Shown piece by piece: positions 8,384 to 17,675 of a stretch of DNA of 64,000 nt. Each line of letters begins with the position of its first letter. Position 1 is the stretch's first letter. The notes beneath the pieces are model-generated. The model did no database searches. It had not been told where the DNA came from and saw only the letters and a program-made list of their open reading frames with translations. A program made the position numbers and the translations under genes. Source of the DNA: Neobacillus cucumis (GTDB lineage Bacteria > Bacillota > Bacilli > Bacillales > Cytobacillaceae); contig NZ_JAFBEX010000009.1 in NCBI RefSeq assembly GCF_016908975.1, positions 204,951 through 268,950 of the forward strand. The letters run 5' to 3'.

Positions 8384-10288
8384 TTAATTAACATCCTTGT
8401 GTGACTTAGCATCCAGGAGCTGTCCTCCAGCTAATTTTTGATAATGGGACAGGGAAAGCAAAGGAAAAACATATTCATAACAATGATAATTGAGATAAAA
8501 GGATCCTGCCATTCCCCTTCCTTTTGGGTAGGTCCTCGTCCAATCCTTTTCCTTTTTATCCACTAAAAAAGCAACACCGTTTTCAATTTCAGGCGTAACT
8601 CCAGTTGCAGCCGAGATGAGTGTGTCAAGGGCCCAAGCGGTATGTGTGCGGGTACTTTCGCCCAACGGCACATAACAATTTTTGATATCACTTTTACAAG
8701 ATTCTCCCCAACCCCCGTCAGGATTCTGAATGTTTCGCAACCAAGATAGTGCCTTTTGAATAGCTGGATGATTCGGGGAAACTCCAACTGCAACCAATCC
8801 CGTTACAGCCGCCCATGTGCCATAAATATACACGCCCCATCGCCCCACCCAGGAACCATCTGAATTTTGATGCCGCAACAGCCATCGAATTCCACTTTTC
8901 ACCATGGGATGGTGAAGATCCAAATGGGTATAGTTTCCAAAGAACTCTAAGGTCCTTCCAGTTAAATCAACCGTCGACGGATCAATCAATAAATCTTTTC
9001 CACCCTCTATCGGTAACAAATTCAACAGTTTCTTATCCACATTCTTTTCGAATGCCGCCCAACCTCCATCCTTGTTTTGCATGGAAATGAGCCAGTTTAC
9101 TCCACGATCCCACGCCTGCCGGCAATCGACTTGGTTTTTGGCCAAAGTACGTATTGACCTCAGTGCAACGGTTGTATCGTCAATATCTGGGTGGATCGTG
9201 TTCATGTCCGCAAATCCCCAACCACCCGGTAACAGGTTCGGTTCATGAATGACCCAATCCCCGTATTTGAGATGCTGACGGGCGAGAATGTAATCATTTG
9301 CCTTTTGTACAGTGTTGGATGTATATGGAACTCCGGATTCTTGCAGAGCATAATTGATTAAAGTCGTATTCCAGACCGATGCCGTCGTGTACTGGCAGTG
9401 AAGTTCTCCATCAATCCGGCAGGTCATCGCTTTTAATCCTTGTACGGCACGAGTAATCACCGGATGGGTGGTTGGATACCCCCTCGCCAGTAAGGCATAA
9501 ATCATGAGAGATGTCGTGCTGAAATAATTTAAATAGGTGCCGTCTGGTTCGATTCGGTCCAGCATATATTTTTCAGCACGATATAATGACAATTCGCGAA
9601 GATTTACATGGGATTTCAGACCCTTAATCCCCTGTTTAATCCATTTGGTCACCGAGCGGGCCTCTTCTGCTTGAACCTCTGTAAAAAAACGAACAGCTTT
9701 TTTTTGAAACAAATCGGATAGATTGGGCGATCGGGGCGTTCTCTTACGAAAATTCGTATTGGCGAGAATCAAAAAAGGGATAATGTTCGCTCTTCCGTAC
9801 ACGGAAAGGTCAAAAAGGTTGATGGGAAAGGAGTCTGGTAAAAGCATCACTTCAATATTAATGGGGAAGTGCGGCCACGCACATTGTCCTGTTATGGCCA
9901 ACATGATTTTCAAAAACATATGGACTTCAGCGGCCCCTCCATTGGCCATAATAAACCGTCTGGCTGTCTGGATTTCCGGGTCTTTTCGATTCCGGTAGCC
10001 AGAATAAAGAAGGGCATAATAAGCTTCCACAGTGGATGTCAGATTTCCTTTTTCCTCGTCATGAAACAGCTTCCATGATCCATCTTCCTGCTGTTTTCCT
10101 GCAATCCGCTTCACCAATTCTTTTATGAACTCCTCATCATTTATCTCCAATGTCCGTAATAAGATGATCATACTACAGTCCATTGCGATCCCGGTTTCGA
10201 AAGGATAATGCCAGGCCCCGTCCTCTGATTGGTCCTGGACTAACTGATTAGCGATTCTGTTCATTTCCTGATATACCCGATGCCTCAT
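8384..10288 (-). CDS. sqhC: squalene-hopene / sporulenol cyclase
   Basis: 634 aa terpene cyclase. Repeated QW motifs (QSEDGAW near the N-terminus, QQEDGSW, QNKDGGW, QNSDGSW, QNPDGGW) build the alpha/alpha barrels, and the catalytic acid motif is DIDDT at residues 368-372. The open frame continues upstream to 10498, but GGGGGGAGG lies 9 nt before the ATG at 10288 (MRHRVYQEMN), which gives the normal family length. In Bacillus the orthologue makes sporulenes from tetraprenyl-beta-curcumene during sporulation, and some enzymes also make hopene from squalene; which substrate applies here cannot be seen. Divergent from the DUF2515 gene, with a 113-bp shared promoter region. Confidence 0.9.
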   Translation of the reverse strand: MRHRVYQEMNRIANQLVQDQSEDGAWHYPFETGIAMDCSMIILLRTLEINDEEFIKELVKRIAGKQQEDGSWKLFHDEEKGNLTSTVEAYYALLYSGYRNRKDPEIQTARRFIMANGGAAEVHMFLKIMLAITGQCAWPHFPINIEVMLLPDSFPINLFDLSVYGRANIIPFLILANTNFRKRTPRSPNLSDLFQKKAVRFFTEVQAEEARSVTKWIKQGIKGLKSHVNLRELSLYRAEKYMLDRIEPDGTYLNYFSTTSLMIYALLARGYPTTHPVITRAVQGLKAMTCRIDGELHCQYTTASVWNTTLINYALQESGVPYTSNTVQKANDYILARQHLKYGDWVIHEPNLLPGGWGFADMNTIHPDIDDTTVALRSIRTLAKNQVDCRQAWDRGVNWLISMQNKDGGWAAFEKNVDKKLLNLLPIEGGKDLLIDPSTVDLTGRTLEFFGNYTHLDLHHPMVKSGIRWLLRHQNSDGSWVGRWGVYIYGTWAAVTGLVAVGVSPNHPAIQKALSWLRNIQNPDGGWGESCKSDIKNCYVPLGESTRTHTAWALDTLISAATGVTPEIENGVAFLVDKKEKDWTRTYPKGRGMAGSFYLNYHCYEYVFPLLSLSHYQKLAGGQLLDAKSHKDVN

Positions 10289-10401
10289 ATGCCCCGTCCT
10301 CCCCCCTATATTCATCTTTGTATTCATATTCCGAGAGAAATATGAATATGCATTCCATGGATGGGGATGACCGAGGCACAAGTAATGTCTTTTGATAAAG
10401 G

Positions 10402-11544
10402 ATGATGCCGTTTTTGCTGGACTCTTTCTCAGATGTAAAAAAAGAATTAAAAAATAAGTTGAAAAAGAAATCTTCCGGCCTTCTTCCCTGTTTATCAAAA
10501 AATGATAAACACTGTATTCACTATATAAGAGAACAGACGAGGCAACTTAACCAAAACAATGTAACAAGGACGCAAGCTTATTTTCAGTTTTACCTCCAGC
10601 ACCCTGAAATCCATTGGGCCCTTCTCGGACATATGGTATCGCGAAACGTAGGATGGAACATGACGGATTTAAAAGGGGAATTGCTGACAAAACTTCTGCC
10701 TGAAAGAGATCAGAAAGCTTTTTTTTCCTTTTTGGAACACGGCAGTTGGTTGATTTTTCAAGATGTGTATCCTCAATTTTTGGTTTATGACCTGAGTGTG
10801 AGGAGTAACGAAGAAATGTTCCACCTTTTACCTTTTTTTCACACTTCAACCTTCATGGAAACGATATGGCGTTATTTTTGGCACAGTAGGGATAGCTACA
10901 CATTGGGGATTGCGACGGTGATAAATGAACAAAGCTATTTGGAAAAAAGATTGATTCAAAATAATCATTTCAAAAAAACCGTAACAGGTACGGTCAGCTT
11001 TAAAATGTATGATTTTTTGCGCCTCAATAACATTCTTTTCCCCTATTGTGCAGGGGAAAAAGAGGAGAAAACTTCACTTACAGGCGCCACCTCACGGTAT
11101 TTCACTTCGCTCCAAGAAAGAATTTTATTTGGAAAAAAACTCTATTCCCTTCTTTTTCAGCGTGAAAATATTCTGACGGGGGTCTTGAAATGGGCGCATG
11201 AACACCCTCACACGGGCTCACGGAAAGATTATTGGCCCGATTTGTTTAATGATGTAAATGAATCTTTTCCCCGATCCCTTTATAAGCGACGGGTCAAGAA
11301 TTGCGTGTTGAGAAAGGGTGCACTAAGGCTGTACAGCCCTCCTTTAAAATACGCCTGGCCAAATAATACCCATCATGAAGATGCGAAGAACGGAGATTGG
11401 TTTGAGGATTGGCGTGTTCTGGAATATATTCATGAAGAAGTCAGTTTGAATGGAGAAATTTTAGCTAATTATTGCAAAACCCTTGAAACAATTGAACTTG
11501 CGGTTATGGCGAAGGAAGCCCTACTGTTACGAGAAGAGGAATAA
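10402..11544 (+). CDS. DUF2515 family protein
   Basis: 380 aa, matching the DUF2515 (YppC-like) family in length and in the HPEIHWALLGHMVSRNVGWNMTDLKGE block (residues 68-95). The function is unknown. No signal peptide. The start at 10402 follows AAAGG closely; the adjacent in-frame ATG at 10405 is equally possible. In several Bacillus genomes a DUF2515 gene lies beside sqhC; here the two are divergent, which suggests shared control and a possible link with terpenoid or spore lipid metabolism (inference). Confidence 0.75.
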   Translation: MMPFLLDSFSDVKKELKNKLKKKSSGLLPCLSKNDKHCIHYIREQTRQLNQNNVTRTQAYFQFYLQHPEIHWALLGHMVSRNVGWNMTDLKGELLTKLLPERDQKAFFSFLEHGSWLIFQDVYPQFLVYDLSVRSNEEMFHLLPFFHTSTFMETIWRYFWHSRDSYTLGIATVINEQSYLEKRLIQNNHFKKTVTGTVSFKMYDFLRLNNILFPYCAGEKEEKTSLTGATSRYFTSLQERILFGKKLYSLLFQRENILTGVLKWAHEHPHTGSRKDYWPDLFNDVNESFPRSLYKRRVKNCVLRKGALRLYSPPLKYAWPNNTHHEDAKNGDWFEDWRVLEYIHEEVSLNGEILANYCKTLETIELAVMAKEALLLREEE

Positions 11545-11724
11545 TCATTAACGAGCGGTGGTTCTGATATTGTTCAAATAATGACCGTGTAATGTGGAAT
11601 GATGAATGGAAAAAATCGACATAAAAAATCCATTTAACATCCAATATAAGTTTTGTTGCCACTCTGGTTTGTCCCTTTGTAATTAGGAAAACAGGTACAA
11701 ATTCGCCCTTCAATCTTCTACAAC

Positions 11725-11758
11725 AACAGTCCCCCAACATTTCGGTTGGGGGACTGTT
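11725..11758. terminator. bidirectional intrinsic terminator
   Basis: AACAGTCCCCCAAC pairs perfectly with GTTGGGGGACTGTT around ATTTCG. T-rich sequence follows on the plus strand. It lies between convergent genes (DUF2515 and the FtsH-like protease), so it can end both transcripts. Confidence 0.8.
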
Positions 11759-11781
11759 ACTTTTCTTGATGGGGTAAAGGC

Positions 11782-13515
11782 TCAGGAATCCAATTCTGCT
11801 TGATCTACCATTTCTTTCGCCGATGCTACTTCTGAAAGGGAAGAGAACATCTCCCTTTGGATGACTGCATCCTGAGCTATTGGCCGTTTCTCCCCATAGA
11901 GTTCTACATAGATTGCCTCTATTTCCTCACCTGTCAGGTCTCCCCGCTTCAGCAGCTCCATTGCAATCGCGTGGACAAATTCACTATGGTTCGTTACCAG
12001 CTTCTTAACTTTGTTCATTTCATTGTTTAATAGTTCGTTGATTTTGGGACGAAGTGCTTTTAGTCCTTCCTCATGTGAACCAACGGCAAGCCAGCTGAAC
12101 AATTCTTCTCCCATCCCGACAGCCCCAAGATAGGCGCCGGCAAGCTGTGTGGCCTGTGTTAGGTCGGAGGTTACTCCGTTTAGTTTCTTCCCAAGAAACT
12201 CCTCTTCTACCGCACGTGCGGCAAGACAAACCTGAATCTCAGCCAACATCTCACTATCACTTCGGTTATACCGCTCATGAGTCGGCTTGGTGGCAGCAAG
12301 TCCAAGGGCGTCTCCCCTGCGGATGATTGTTACTTTCCAAAGCCTTTCGTGCGGCTTCAAAAGGAACTGAGCCACCGCATGTCCCGCCTCGTGGTACGCC
12401 ACGTTCCGCTTTTCATCCTCGCTCATGGAACGAAGCGGCTGTTTGAGTCCCCATTCATAGGTTTCCATCGCAGCCCGGAAATCCTCGTAATTTGTAACGG
12501 ATGCCCCCCGTTGATGAGCAATGACAATGGATTCATTCACAATGTGTTTGATCTGTGCAGGACTGTAGCCAATAGTATCGAGCGCCACACGTTCGGGAGT
12601 CAGCTCCGGGTCACGTGTTACTTTTTCAAGATAATACTGGAATATGTCAACACGGCCATCATAATCTGGAGCATCGACCCAGAGTTTCCGGTCAAAGCGT
12701 CCCGGCCTTAGCAAAGCTGGATCCAATACATCCGGCAGGTTGGTCGCACCGATGGTCAGAACGGCCAATCGTTCTGCCTTCTTTTTCCGCAGCCCAACAG
12801 AGCGGAGAAACTTAGCAAACCAATTGTTGTCCATGTTCGGTGGGTCCATTTGCAAGAGGAGCTCATTAAGCAGACCGGAACCGCCCATGCCCATTAATCC
12901 CCCCAATCCACCTCCAGCGCTACCTCCCCCGCGGCTCATCCCGATTGCGTCAATTTCATCAATAAAGATGATGCAGGCACCGTAAACCTTTGCTAGTTTT
13001 CGGGCCTTCTTATAAAGTCCCATTACCTTAAGATTGCCGACACCGAAAAACATATTTTGAAAGCTTGGTGCAGAGGCATAAGCAAATGGAACCTGTGCTT
13101 CGTTCGCAACTACCTGCGCAAGGTAGGATTTTCCTGTCCCTGGTGGTCCACAGAGCAATAAGCCGCGAATGGCCTCGCCCCCCATTTCCTTAAATTCTTT
13201 AACACCTTTTAATAGGGTAACGATTCGCTTAGCATTATCGACAATTTCAGGGTTCCCCCGGTAATCCTCCCAAGTCGCACCCGTTTCACCGGGCAATATC
13301 CAGTAGGTTCGTCCCCTTGCGAGAAACCAGAATAGGGCAACAAACTGAATAATCATGGCAAAAATACCTAAAAACAGCTGCAGGGCAATATTCAAAATGG
13401 TGCTCGCAACACCCGATACTTGCTGTCCGCCTGTCAGCAATACAATACCAATAATGGCAATAGCTGCGACCCAGAGGATTACTTTACGCCATTTGATCCA
13501 CCGATATCTCCTCAT
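11782..13515 (-). CDS. FtsH-like membrane AAA+ zinc protease
   Basis: 577 aa. Two closely spaced N-terminal membrane segments (about 10-29 and 36-66) replace the large external domain of housekeeping FtsH. Then comes the AAA+ module: Walker A GPPGTGKS 123-130, Walker B CIIFIDEID 181-189, and the second-region-of-homology GATNLPDVLDPALLRPGRFD 256-275. The zinc protease motif HEAGH is at 375-379 and the third ligand is Asp451 in SDLTQAT. All catalytic parts are present, so an active membrane-anchored ATP-dependent protease is expected. A Gly/Met-rich loop (GGGSAGGGLGGLMGMGG, about 197-213) is unusual. The housekeeping ftsH should be elsewhere; this is a paralogue of unknown client range. Monocistronic. 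Confidence 0.85.
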   Translation of the reverse strand: MRRYRWIKWRKVILWVAAIAIIGIVLLTGGQQVSGVASTILNIALQLFLGIFAMIIQFVALFWFLARGRTYWILPGETGATWEDYRGNPEIVDNAKRIVTLLKGVKEFKEMGGEAIRGLLLCGPPGTGKSYLAQVVANEAQVPFAYASAPSFQNMFFGVGNLKVMGLYKKARKLAKVYGACIIFIDEIDAIGMSRGGGSAGGGLGGLMGMGGSGLLNELLLQMDPPNMDNNWFAKFLRSVGLRKKKAERLAVLTIGATNLPDVLDPALLRPGRFDRKLWVDAPDYDGRVDIFQYYLEKVTRDPELTPERVALDTIGYSPAQIKHIVNESIVIAHQRGASVTNYEDFRAAMETYEWGLKQPLRSMSEDEKRNVAYHEAGHAVAQFLLKPHERLWKVTIIRRGDALGLAATKPTHERYNRSDSEMLAEIQVCLAARAVEEEFLGKKLNGVTSDLTQATQLAGAYLGAVGMGEELFSWLAVGSHEEGLKALRPKINELLNNEMNKVKKLVTNHSEFVHAIAMELLKRGDLTGEEIEAIYVELYGEKRPIAQDAVIQREMFSSLSEVASAKEMVDQAELDS

Positions 13516-13693
13516 GGTCCCACTTCCTTTATAAATTTACTTATTCTATGAAAAATAAGCCTATCTATATCTTAAATAAGTTTGTAGAGGCTGTACAACT
13601 GAAATGATTACCAACATCCAATTATTTTTCATTAATAGTATTAGTTCTATATTTATCTATCCTATTATCTGTGGGATCATTATTTTTAGTATA

Positions 13694-14131
13694 TTAAAAT
13701 GGTAATTCGTTATCTAACATAATAGAAGTATAGTTTTTTGATTTCGTTATATTTTGCTTATCCTCTTCCATTTCCTCTTTCGTAATACCAAAGGGAAACC
13801 CGTTTTCGGTATACCCTGCCACAAAATAGAACATATTATCCCATTCATCTTTTACCTGCTCTTTTTCTTGCTTCCTTTTTTCCTTCTGCTTATGTCTGCT
13901 CTCAAGTGTTCTCTTCACCTGATCCTTGTATGATTGTTCAAATTTATAACCCAGCATTTCAAGCTCGGTAATCGCACAAACCAGATCTACTCCAAACCAC
14001 TTACTGTAACATTTGGCTAGATTGTTTCTATCATATTGTTCAATCCACTTTTTCGCGTTTTGAAGCCGATTTTTTTGATTATATCGTTTTCTTTTCGGCG
14101 TATTTTTTGAATTATGCTTCTGTTTTGCCAT
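13694..14131 (-). CDS. hypothetical protein, Lys-rich N-terminus
   Basis: About 145 aa starting MAKQKHNSKN; GTGAGGAATCAA precedes this ATG, so I prefer it over the GTG at 14143. The N-terminus is very basic (KNTPKRKRYNQKNRLQ), then KWFGVDLVCAITELEMLGYKF, a charged coiled segment, and a FYFVAGYTENGFPFGITKEEM block. I recall similar uncharacterised proteins in many Firmicutes, but no function. A nucleic-acid-binding role is only a guess from charge. It lies 38 bp after the next small gene and is probably co-transcribed with it. Confidence 0.55.
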   Translation of the reverse strand: MAKQKHNSKNTPKRKRYNQKNRLQNAKKWIEQYDRNNLAKCYSKWFGVDLVCAITELEMLGYKFEQSYKDQVKRTLESRHKQKEKRKQEKEQVKDEWDNMFYFVAGYTENGFPFGITKEEMEEDKQNITKSKNYTSIMLDNELPF

Positions 14132-14169
14132 TTGATTCCTCACTGTATATCGAATTGTGTTCTGTTAAG

Positions 14170-14505
14170 TCATGAATTAAAATTATCTCCATCGAAATCA
14201 TTCAGCCAAATGGCATATTTCTCTTTATCCTTTTCTTCCAATAGATTCAATTCTTTTTTTGCCTGAAAAATTAGGAAATTATCATCCCAACCGTTTAAGT
14301 TAAACATGGACCAAATCTTTTGGTTTTTCTTGTGAAACTCATGGATATTTTCGGTGAGTTCATAATATGGCAGACTGCCCTTCTTCCAATCCAAAAAGTC
14401 CTTATATAACGTTTCTAGTAAGTCTTCGGTTAGTTTTTGATGATATTGCTCGACAATATCTCTGTCTCTCTTTCGCTCTTCTTTAGATTTTTTGCTTTTT
14501 CCCAT
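14170..14505 (-). CDS. hypothetical protein, helical
   Basis: 111 aa, highly charged and helical (MGKSKKSKEERKRDRDIVEQ...), with an aromatic centre (LPYYELTENIHEFHKKNQKIW). Start after AAGAAGGATGAATC. No known domain. It probably forms a two-gene unit with the Lys-rich protein downstream. Upstream, from about 14610, a minus-strand frame runs into this gene with coiled-coil character (LKELEKRIDELEKKV) but lacks a start codon, so the gene pair may be the end of a decayed longer locus. Confidence 0.5.
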   Translation of the reverse strand: MGKSKKSKEERKRDRDIVEQYHQKLTEDLLETLYKDFLDWKKGSLPYYELTENIHEFHKKNQKIWSMFNLNGWDDNFLIFQAKKELNLLEEKDKEKYAIWLNDFDGDNFNS

Positions 14506-14639
14506 TTTGATTCATCCTTCTTTTCTAAATTTAGAAGATTGGGCCACATTACTTTTTTTTCCAACTCATCTATTCGTTTTTCTAATTCTTTTAATATTTC
14601 TTGATAGTTTCTCGATTATTTGTAAATATCTCAATAAAT

Positions 14640-14990
14640 ATAATAATAATAAAGTTTGGTTTAGTAAAATACGTGTACAAGACTTACACACGCACCGTCC
14701 CTGCATAAATACCTTTAAATTACAAAGCCGATAAAATTAGAGATATATCAGGAAGAAGTTTAAATCTATTATATTAACGGGTGGAATGTGGTTTGTATTT
14801 GTTATATAGGAAGATTGTAAACAGATTTACCCATATTATTTAACTACATTATTTTCCCGATGCTATGGCTCCATTATAAATCCCCTAATTGCATACATAA
14901 TTTCTTTAACGGTTACCATAATACTTATAATTTTTACAAATTTGCTCTACGTTAACCTAAATAAGTACCTTTTTAAGAGTAGGGGAATTA
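14640..14990. other. intergenic region, nothing recognised
   Basis: AT-rich sequence with no gene, hairpin or repeat that I can support. It should contain the promoter of the following plus-strand gene. Confidence 0.4.
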
Positions 14991-14992
14991 AT

Positions 14993-15553
14993 ATGCCAGT
15001 ATTGATAAGTAAAGATGAACTCAAAAATTCTATGGAATACTTTGAAAAAATTCATCAAGTACAAAGGGACTATTTAAATTATTGGAAAGAGCATACATTA
15101 TGGCATAAAGACTTTTGGGTCGCGTTAGCATTAACTATTCTTCCTTGGTTGATATGGGTTTTAATTCGGAAACGTGGTTGTGAGGCAAGATTACTTTTAG
15201 CTGGAGGGTTTGGCTTAATTATTGCCACTTGGTTCGATTTTTTAGGAATTGTTTTTGGTCTCTGGCATTATTCAGGGAGATTATTACCTACCATCCCAAC
15301 CTTTTTCCCCTGGGATTATTCTTTAATTCCAGTATCTCTTATGGTCAGCCTCCAATTCAAACCTCATATAAATCGCTTTTTAAAAGCAATTATTTTTTCT
15401 GCACTAACTGCTTTTATAGGTGAACCATTTTTTATGTGGCTAGGATATTACACTGAAATAAAATGGAGTGTTCTTTATTCATTCCCAATATATATTGTTA
15501 TCTATTTAATTACAGATAGAATTAGTAGAGCTAAATCATTTGATGCTTTATAA
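14993..15553 (+). CDS. CBO0543 family membrane protein
   Basis: 186 aa from the ATG after AGGGG (8 nt spacing); the longer frame from 14942 has no ribosome site. A soluble N-terminal helix of about 40 aa is followed by five to six membrane segments, with the family pattern LTILPWLIWVLIRKRG and the HYSGRLLPTIPTFFPWDYSLIP block. CBO0543 proteins are common in spore-formers; the function is unknown. Monocistronic, with a plus-strand terminator directly downstream. Confidence 0.7.
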   Translation: MPVLISKDELKNSMEYFEKIHQVQRDYLNYWKEHTLWHKDFWVALALTILPWLIWVLIRKRGCEARLLLAGGFGLIIATWFDFLGIVFGLWHYSGRLLPTIPTFFPWDYSLIPVSLMVSLQFKPHINRFLKAIIFSALTAFIGEPFFMWLGYYTEIKWSVLYSFPIYIVIYLITDRISRAKSFDAL

Positions 15554-15616
15554 TTAGTCAATACTTAATATTTGTGAATGAATTCACCTATACTAACGGG
15601 GGCGTTAGCCTCCACA

Positions 15617-15650
15617 AACGGCGCGTTTCAATAAAAACACGCCTTTTTAT
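15617..15650 (+). terminator. intrinsic terminator
   Basis: GGCGCGTTT / AAACACGCC (one G-T pair) around CAATAA, followed by TTTTTATAT on the plus strand. It ends the CBO0543 transcript and overlaps the last codons of the convergent gene at 15628. Confidence 0.6.
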
Positions 15651-15954
15651 ATGGTTTAAACACAATTGGATAGTCGTCCCCTAATTCTTCTCTAACTTTT
15701 GCAGTAAGTATTTCTCCCCAGACATTATGATTTTTTACACGTTGATAAAAAGCTGTATCCTTCAAACAATCGCCATTTAAATCGACAACTTTTTCAAATG
15801 CTGAAACCCATCTTATTAGCTCTTTCTTTAAACCTTCAGATAACGAAAAATCATCAAGGTCAAAATTCCAGCTACATTTAGTACACCAAATAGGATCTGC
15901 AGAAAAATCAGCCTCAATTTTAAAATTATCGTGTTTACACTTTTCCCATGACAT
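15628..15954 (-). CDS. hypothetical small CxxC protein
   Basis: 108 aa. A CTKC pair (residues 24-27, in DPIWCTKCSWNFDLDD) plus an early C/H (WEKCKHDNF) suggests a small zinc site near the N-terminus. The rest is helical and charged. Not a family I can name. The ribosome site before the ATG is weak. The 16052-16096 hairpin repeat lies in its upstream region. Confidence 0.5.
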   Translation of the reverse strand: MSWEKCKHDNFKIEADFSADPIWCTKCSWNFDLDDFSLSEGLKKELIRWVSAFEKVVDLNGDCLKDTAFYQRVKNHNVWGEILTAKVREELGDDYPIVFKPYKKACFY

Positions 15955-16051
15955 TGTTGAGTGCCCACCTTGTGTATTATAGATTTTAGAAAATTATATC
16001 ATGAGATATACTGCCGTTAATCCCCAACCTTGTTAAATAGAAATGAAAATA

Positions 16052-16096
16052 AGCCAAAACTATGCAACTCTGTATAAAAAGTTGCATAATTTCGGC
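16052..16096. repeat. hairpin repeat type B, copy 1
   Basis: AGCC-AAAA-TATGCAACT and AGTTGCATAATTTCGGCT are nearly complementary around CTGTATAAAA. Related copies are at 18331-18385 and 26574-26615. The core (T)GAATAAAAACTTGCAT also resembles an ARG box (AhrC/ArgR site) imperfectly. Confidence 0.45.
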
Positions 16097-16152
16097 TATA
16101 ACGATTTTATTCGTTATAAAAGATGAGCTTTTTGTTATATTAACAGAGCTTT

Positions 16153-17400
16153 TTAATTAAAAATGATAGGAAAAGTAAATGTAACGAAAGCTGCCCAAAT
16201 TCCGTAGACCGGCAAATACTTTGTAACCGCATCTTGGATCGTTGAAGGTCCGGATTTGTTTTGTAGAAAACGCATATAGGAGAGCATAATCCAAATGAGA
16301 TTTGCCCAAATAAGTATGTTTACTCCTAAAACAGCTAGTCTATTAGGCGTAATCCCATAAGAAGAAAGTCTGAACACGATGGCTGACAAAGCCACACTGT
16401 CAATGATAAGCGCAAGAACAATTAAGGCAAAATTGATATAATCTGAAATATTCTTTTTCTCGTCAGAGTCGCTTTCGGTAATGGAAAATATGGTAACGGC
16501 CAATACACCAAGAAGGATTCCGTTAAAGGCTATCAGAAAATTGCGGTCTAAGAATGGATTTTTTCCAACCCATATAACCGTTATAAGATAGACCAACAAT
16601 GTGACCAGAACAAGTGGACTAAAAATTTTAGCTATATAGGGTGTAATATTCTTAGCAAGTTTAAGATTCATTGATACCAGGTATGCAGCCACAATAGCAA
16701 GAGCGGCAGCACCAAATAAAACGACATTACTAAAATAGAAGTCTTCTATATTCAAGCCAATAAAGCGAAATAACTGCATGGTTAATGCTGCTAACACCAT
16801 TCCGCTAACGGCCATGCTGGCGTAGAGAATACAATATTCTAAATTAAATTTAATATAGGCTAATCTTGTGCTGCCTTTTGAGTATTCATTTCCTGTAAAT
16901 GCAAGCCCTAGCAATACCCATAAGAATATGGGAAGGTGTAAATAAACAAGGATAGTACTGTCTTTATAATTTAATGGTAGCCTATTAAGATAGAATCCGG
17001 AAATTAGGAACAACGCTCCAAGGGAATAAATAACCCTTTTTTTCGGAGTATTTTTGTAAAGAAAATAGGCAGCAATAAAGGGAATGATCCCAAAAGCCAG
17101 GTTAATGGGAGCAATAGCTTTCTGTTCGACAAAATGGAAAATGATCCTGGTGCTTATCCCTGCCAGAATGGCTAAAATGCCCATGAATAGGAAACTTTTT
17201 TGAAGGAAAGGAGATTTTTCTGTATTTACCTTCTCCTTGAAATGCAATCTTTCATACCAAACGCCAAGAACTTGAGAATCAGGATTTTCTTCCCATGCGT
17301 GTAAGAATGACTTTTTAAAAGCTTTCGGGTCTTTTCTATACATTCTCTCCAGCTCATGAGGGTTAGCAATATGTTCAATAATCAAATTATTACTGTCCAT
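16153..17400 (-). CDS. multi-pass membrane protein, DUF4153-like
   Basis: 415 aa from the ATG at 17400, which follows AGGAGG with 7 nt spacing; the frame extending to 17445 is not needed. A soluble N-terminal part of about 65 aa (NLIIEHIANPHELERMYRKDPKAF) is followed by about 11 to 12 membrane helices. The family assignment is tentative. It is the last gene of an operon yoaS - yozG - this gene, so it may be a membrane component controlled by the YozG-type repressor. Function unknown. Confidence 0.6.
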   Translation of the reverse strand: MDSNNLIIEHIANPHELERMYRKDPKAFKKSFLHAWEENPDSQVLGVWYERLHFKEKVNTEKSPFLQKSFLFMGILAILAGISTRIIFHFVEQKAIAPINLAFGIIPFIAAYFLYKNTPKKRVIYSLGALFLISGFYLNRLPLNYKDSTILVYLHLPIFLWVLLGLAFTGNEYSKGSTRLAYIKFNLEYCILYASMAVSGMVLAALTMQLFRFIGLNIEDFYFSNVVLFGAAALAIVAAYLVSMNLKLAKNITPYIAKIFSPLVLVTLLVYLITVIWVGKNPFLDRNFLIAFNGILLGVLAVTIFSITESDSDEKKNISDYINFALIVLALIIDSVALSAIVFRLSSYGITPNRLAVLGVNILIWANLIWIMLSYMRFLQNKSGPSTIQDAVTKYLPVYGIWAAFVTFTFPIIFN

Positions 17401-17448
17401 AGTTATACCTCCTCTAATCATTGTAATATTAAGGTTTCTCCACAATGT

Positions 17449-17664
17449 TTAACTATCTTCGTCACTTTTGTATTCTAAAATATCTCCAGGCTGACATTCT
17501 AAAGCCTTACAAATTGCCTCTAAAGTGGATAATCGAATCGCTTTGGCCTTTCCATTTTTCAATATAGAAAGGTTCGCCATTGTGATTCCCACCTTCTCCG
17601 AAAGTTCTGTTACGCTCATTTTCCTTTTTGCTAACATCACGTCAATATTGATAATAATTGCCAT
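17449..17664 (-). CDS. yozG: Cro/CI-type HTH regulator (YozG-like)
   Basis: 71 aa, essentially one helix-turn-helix: MSVTELSEKVGITMANLSILKNGKAKAIRLSTLEAICKALEC, ending QPGDILEY, the standard pattern of small XRE-family regulators. Start after GAGGTG. It lies between the DUF2975 membrane protein (11 bp upstream) and a large membrane protein, the same pair as yoaS-yozG in B. subtilis. It is inferred to regulate its own operon. Confidence 0.85.
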   Translation of the reverse strand: MAIIINIDVMLAKRKMSVTELSEKVGITMANLSILKNGKAKAIRLSTLEAICKALECQPGDILEYKSDEDS

Positions 17665-17675
17665 TGTTATGCACC

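Noticed and set aside
11504..11740. 78-aa minus-strand frame
   Set aside because: It overlaps the DUF2515 end and starts inside the terminator hairpin; no ribosome site.
14506..14640. Coiled-coil-like minus frame running into the gene at 14170
   Set aside because: No start codon and a different frame from the downstream gene; not enough to call.
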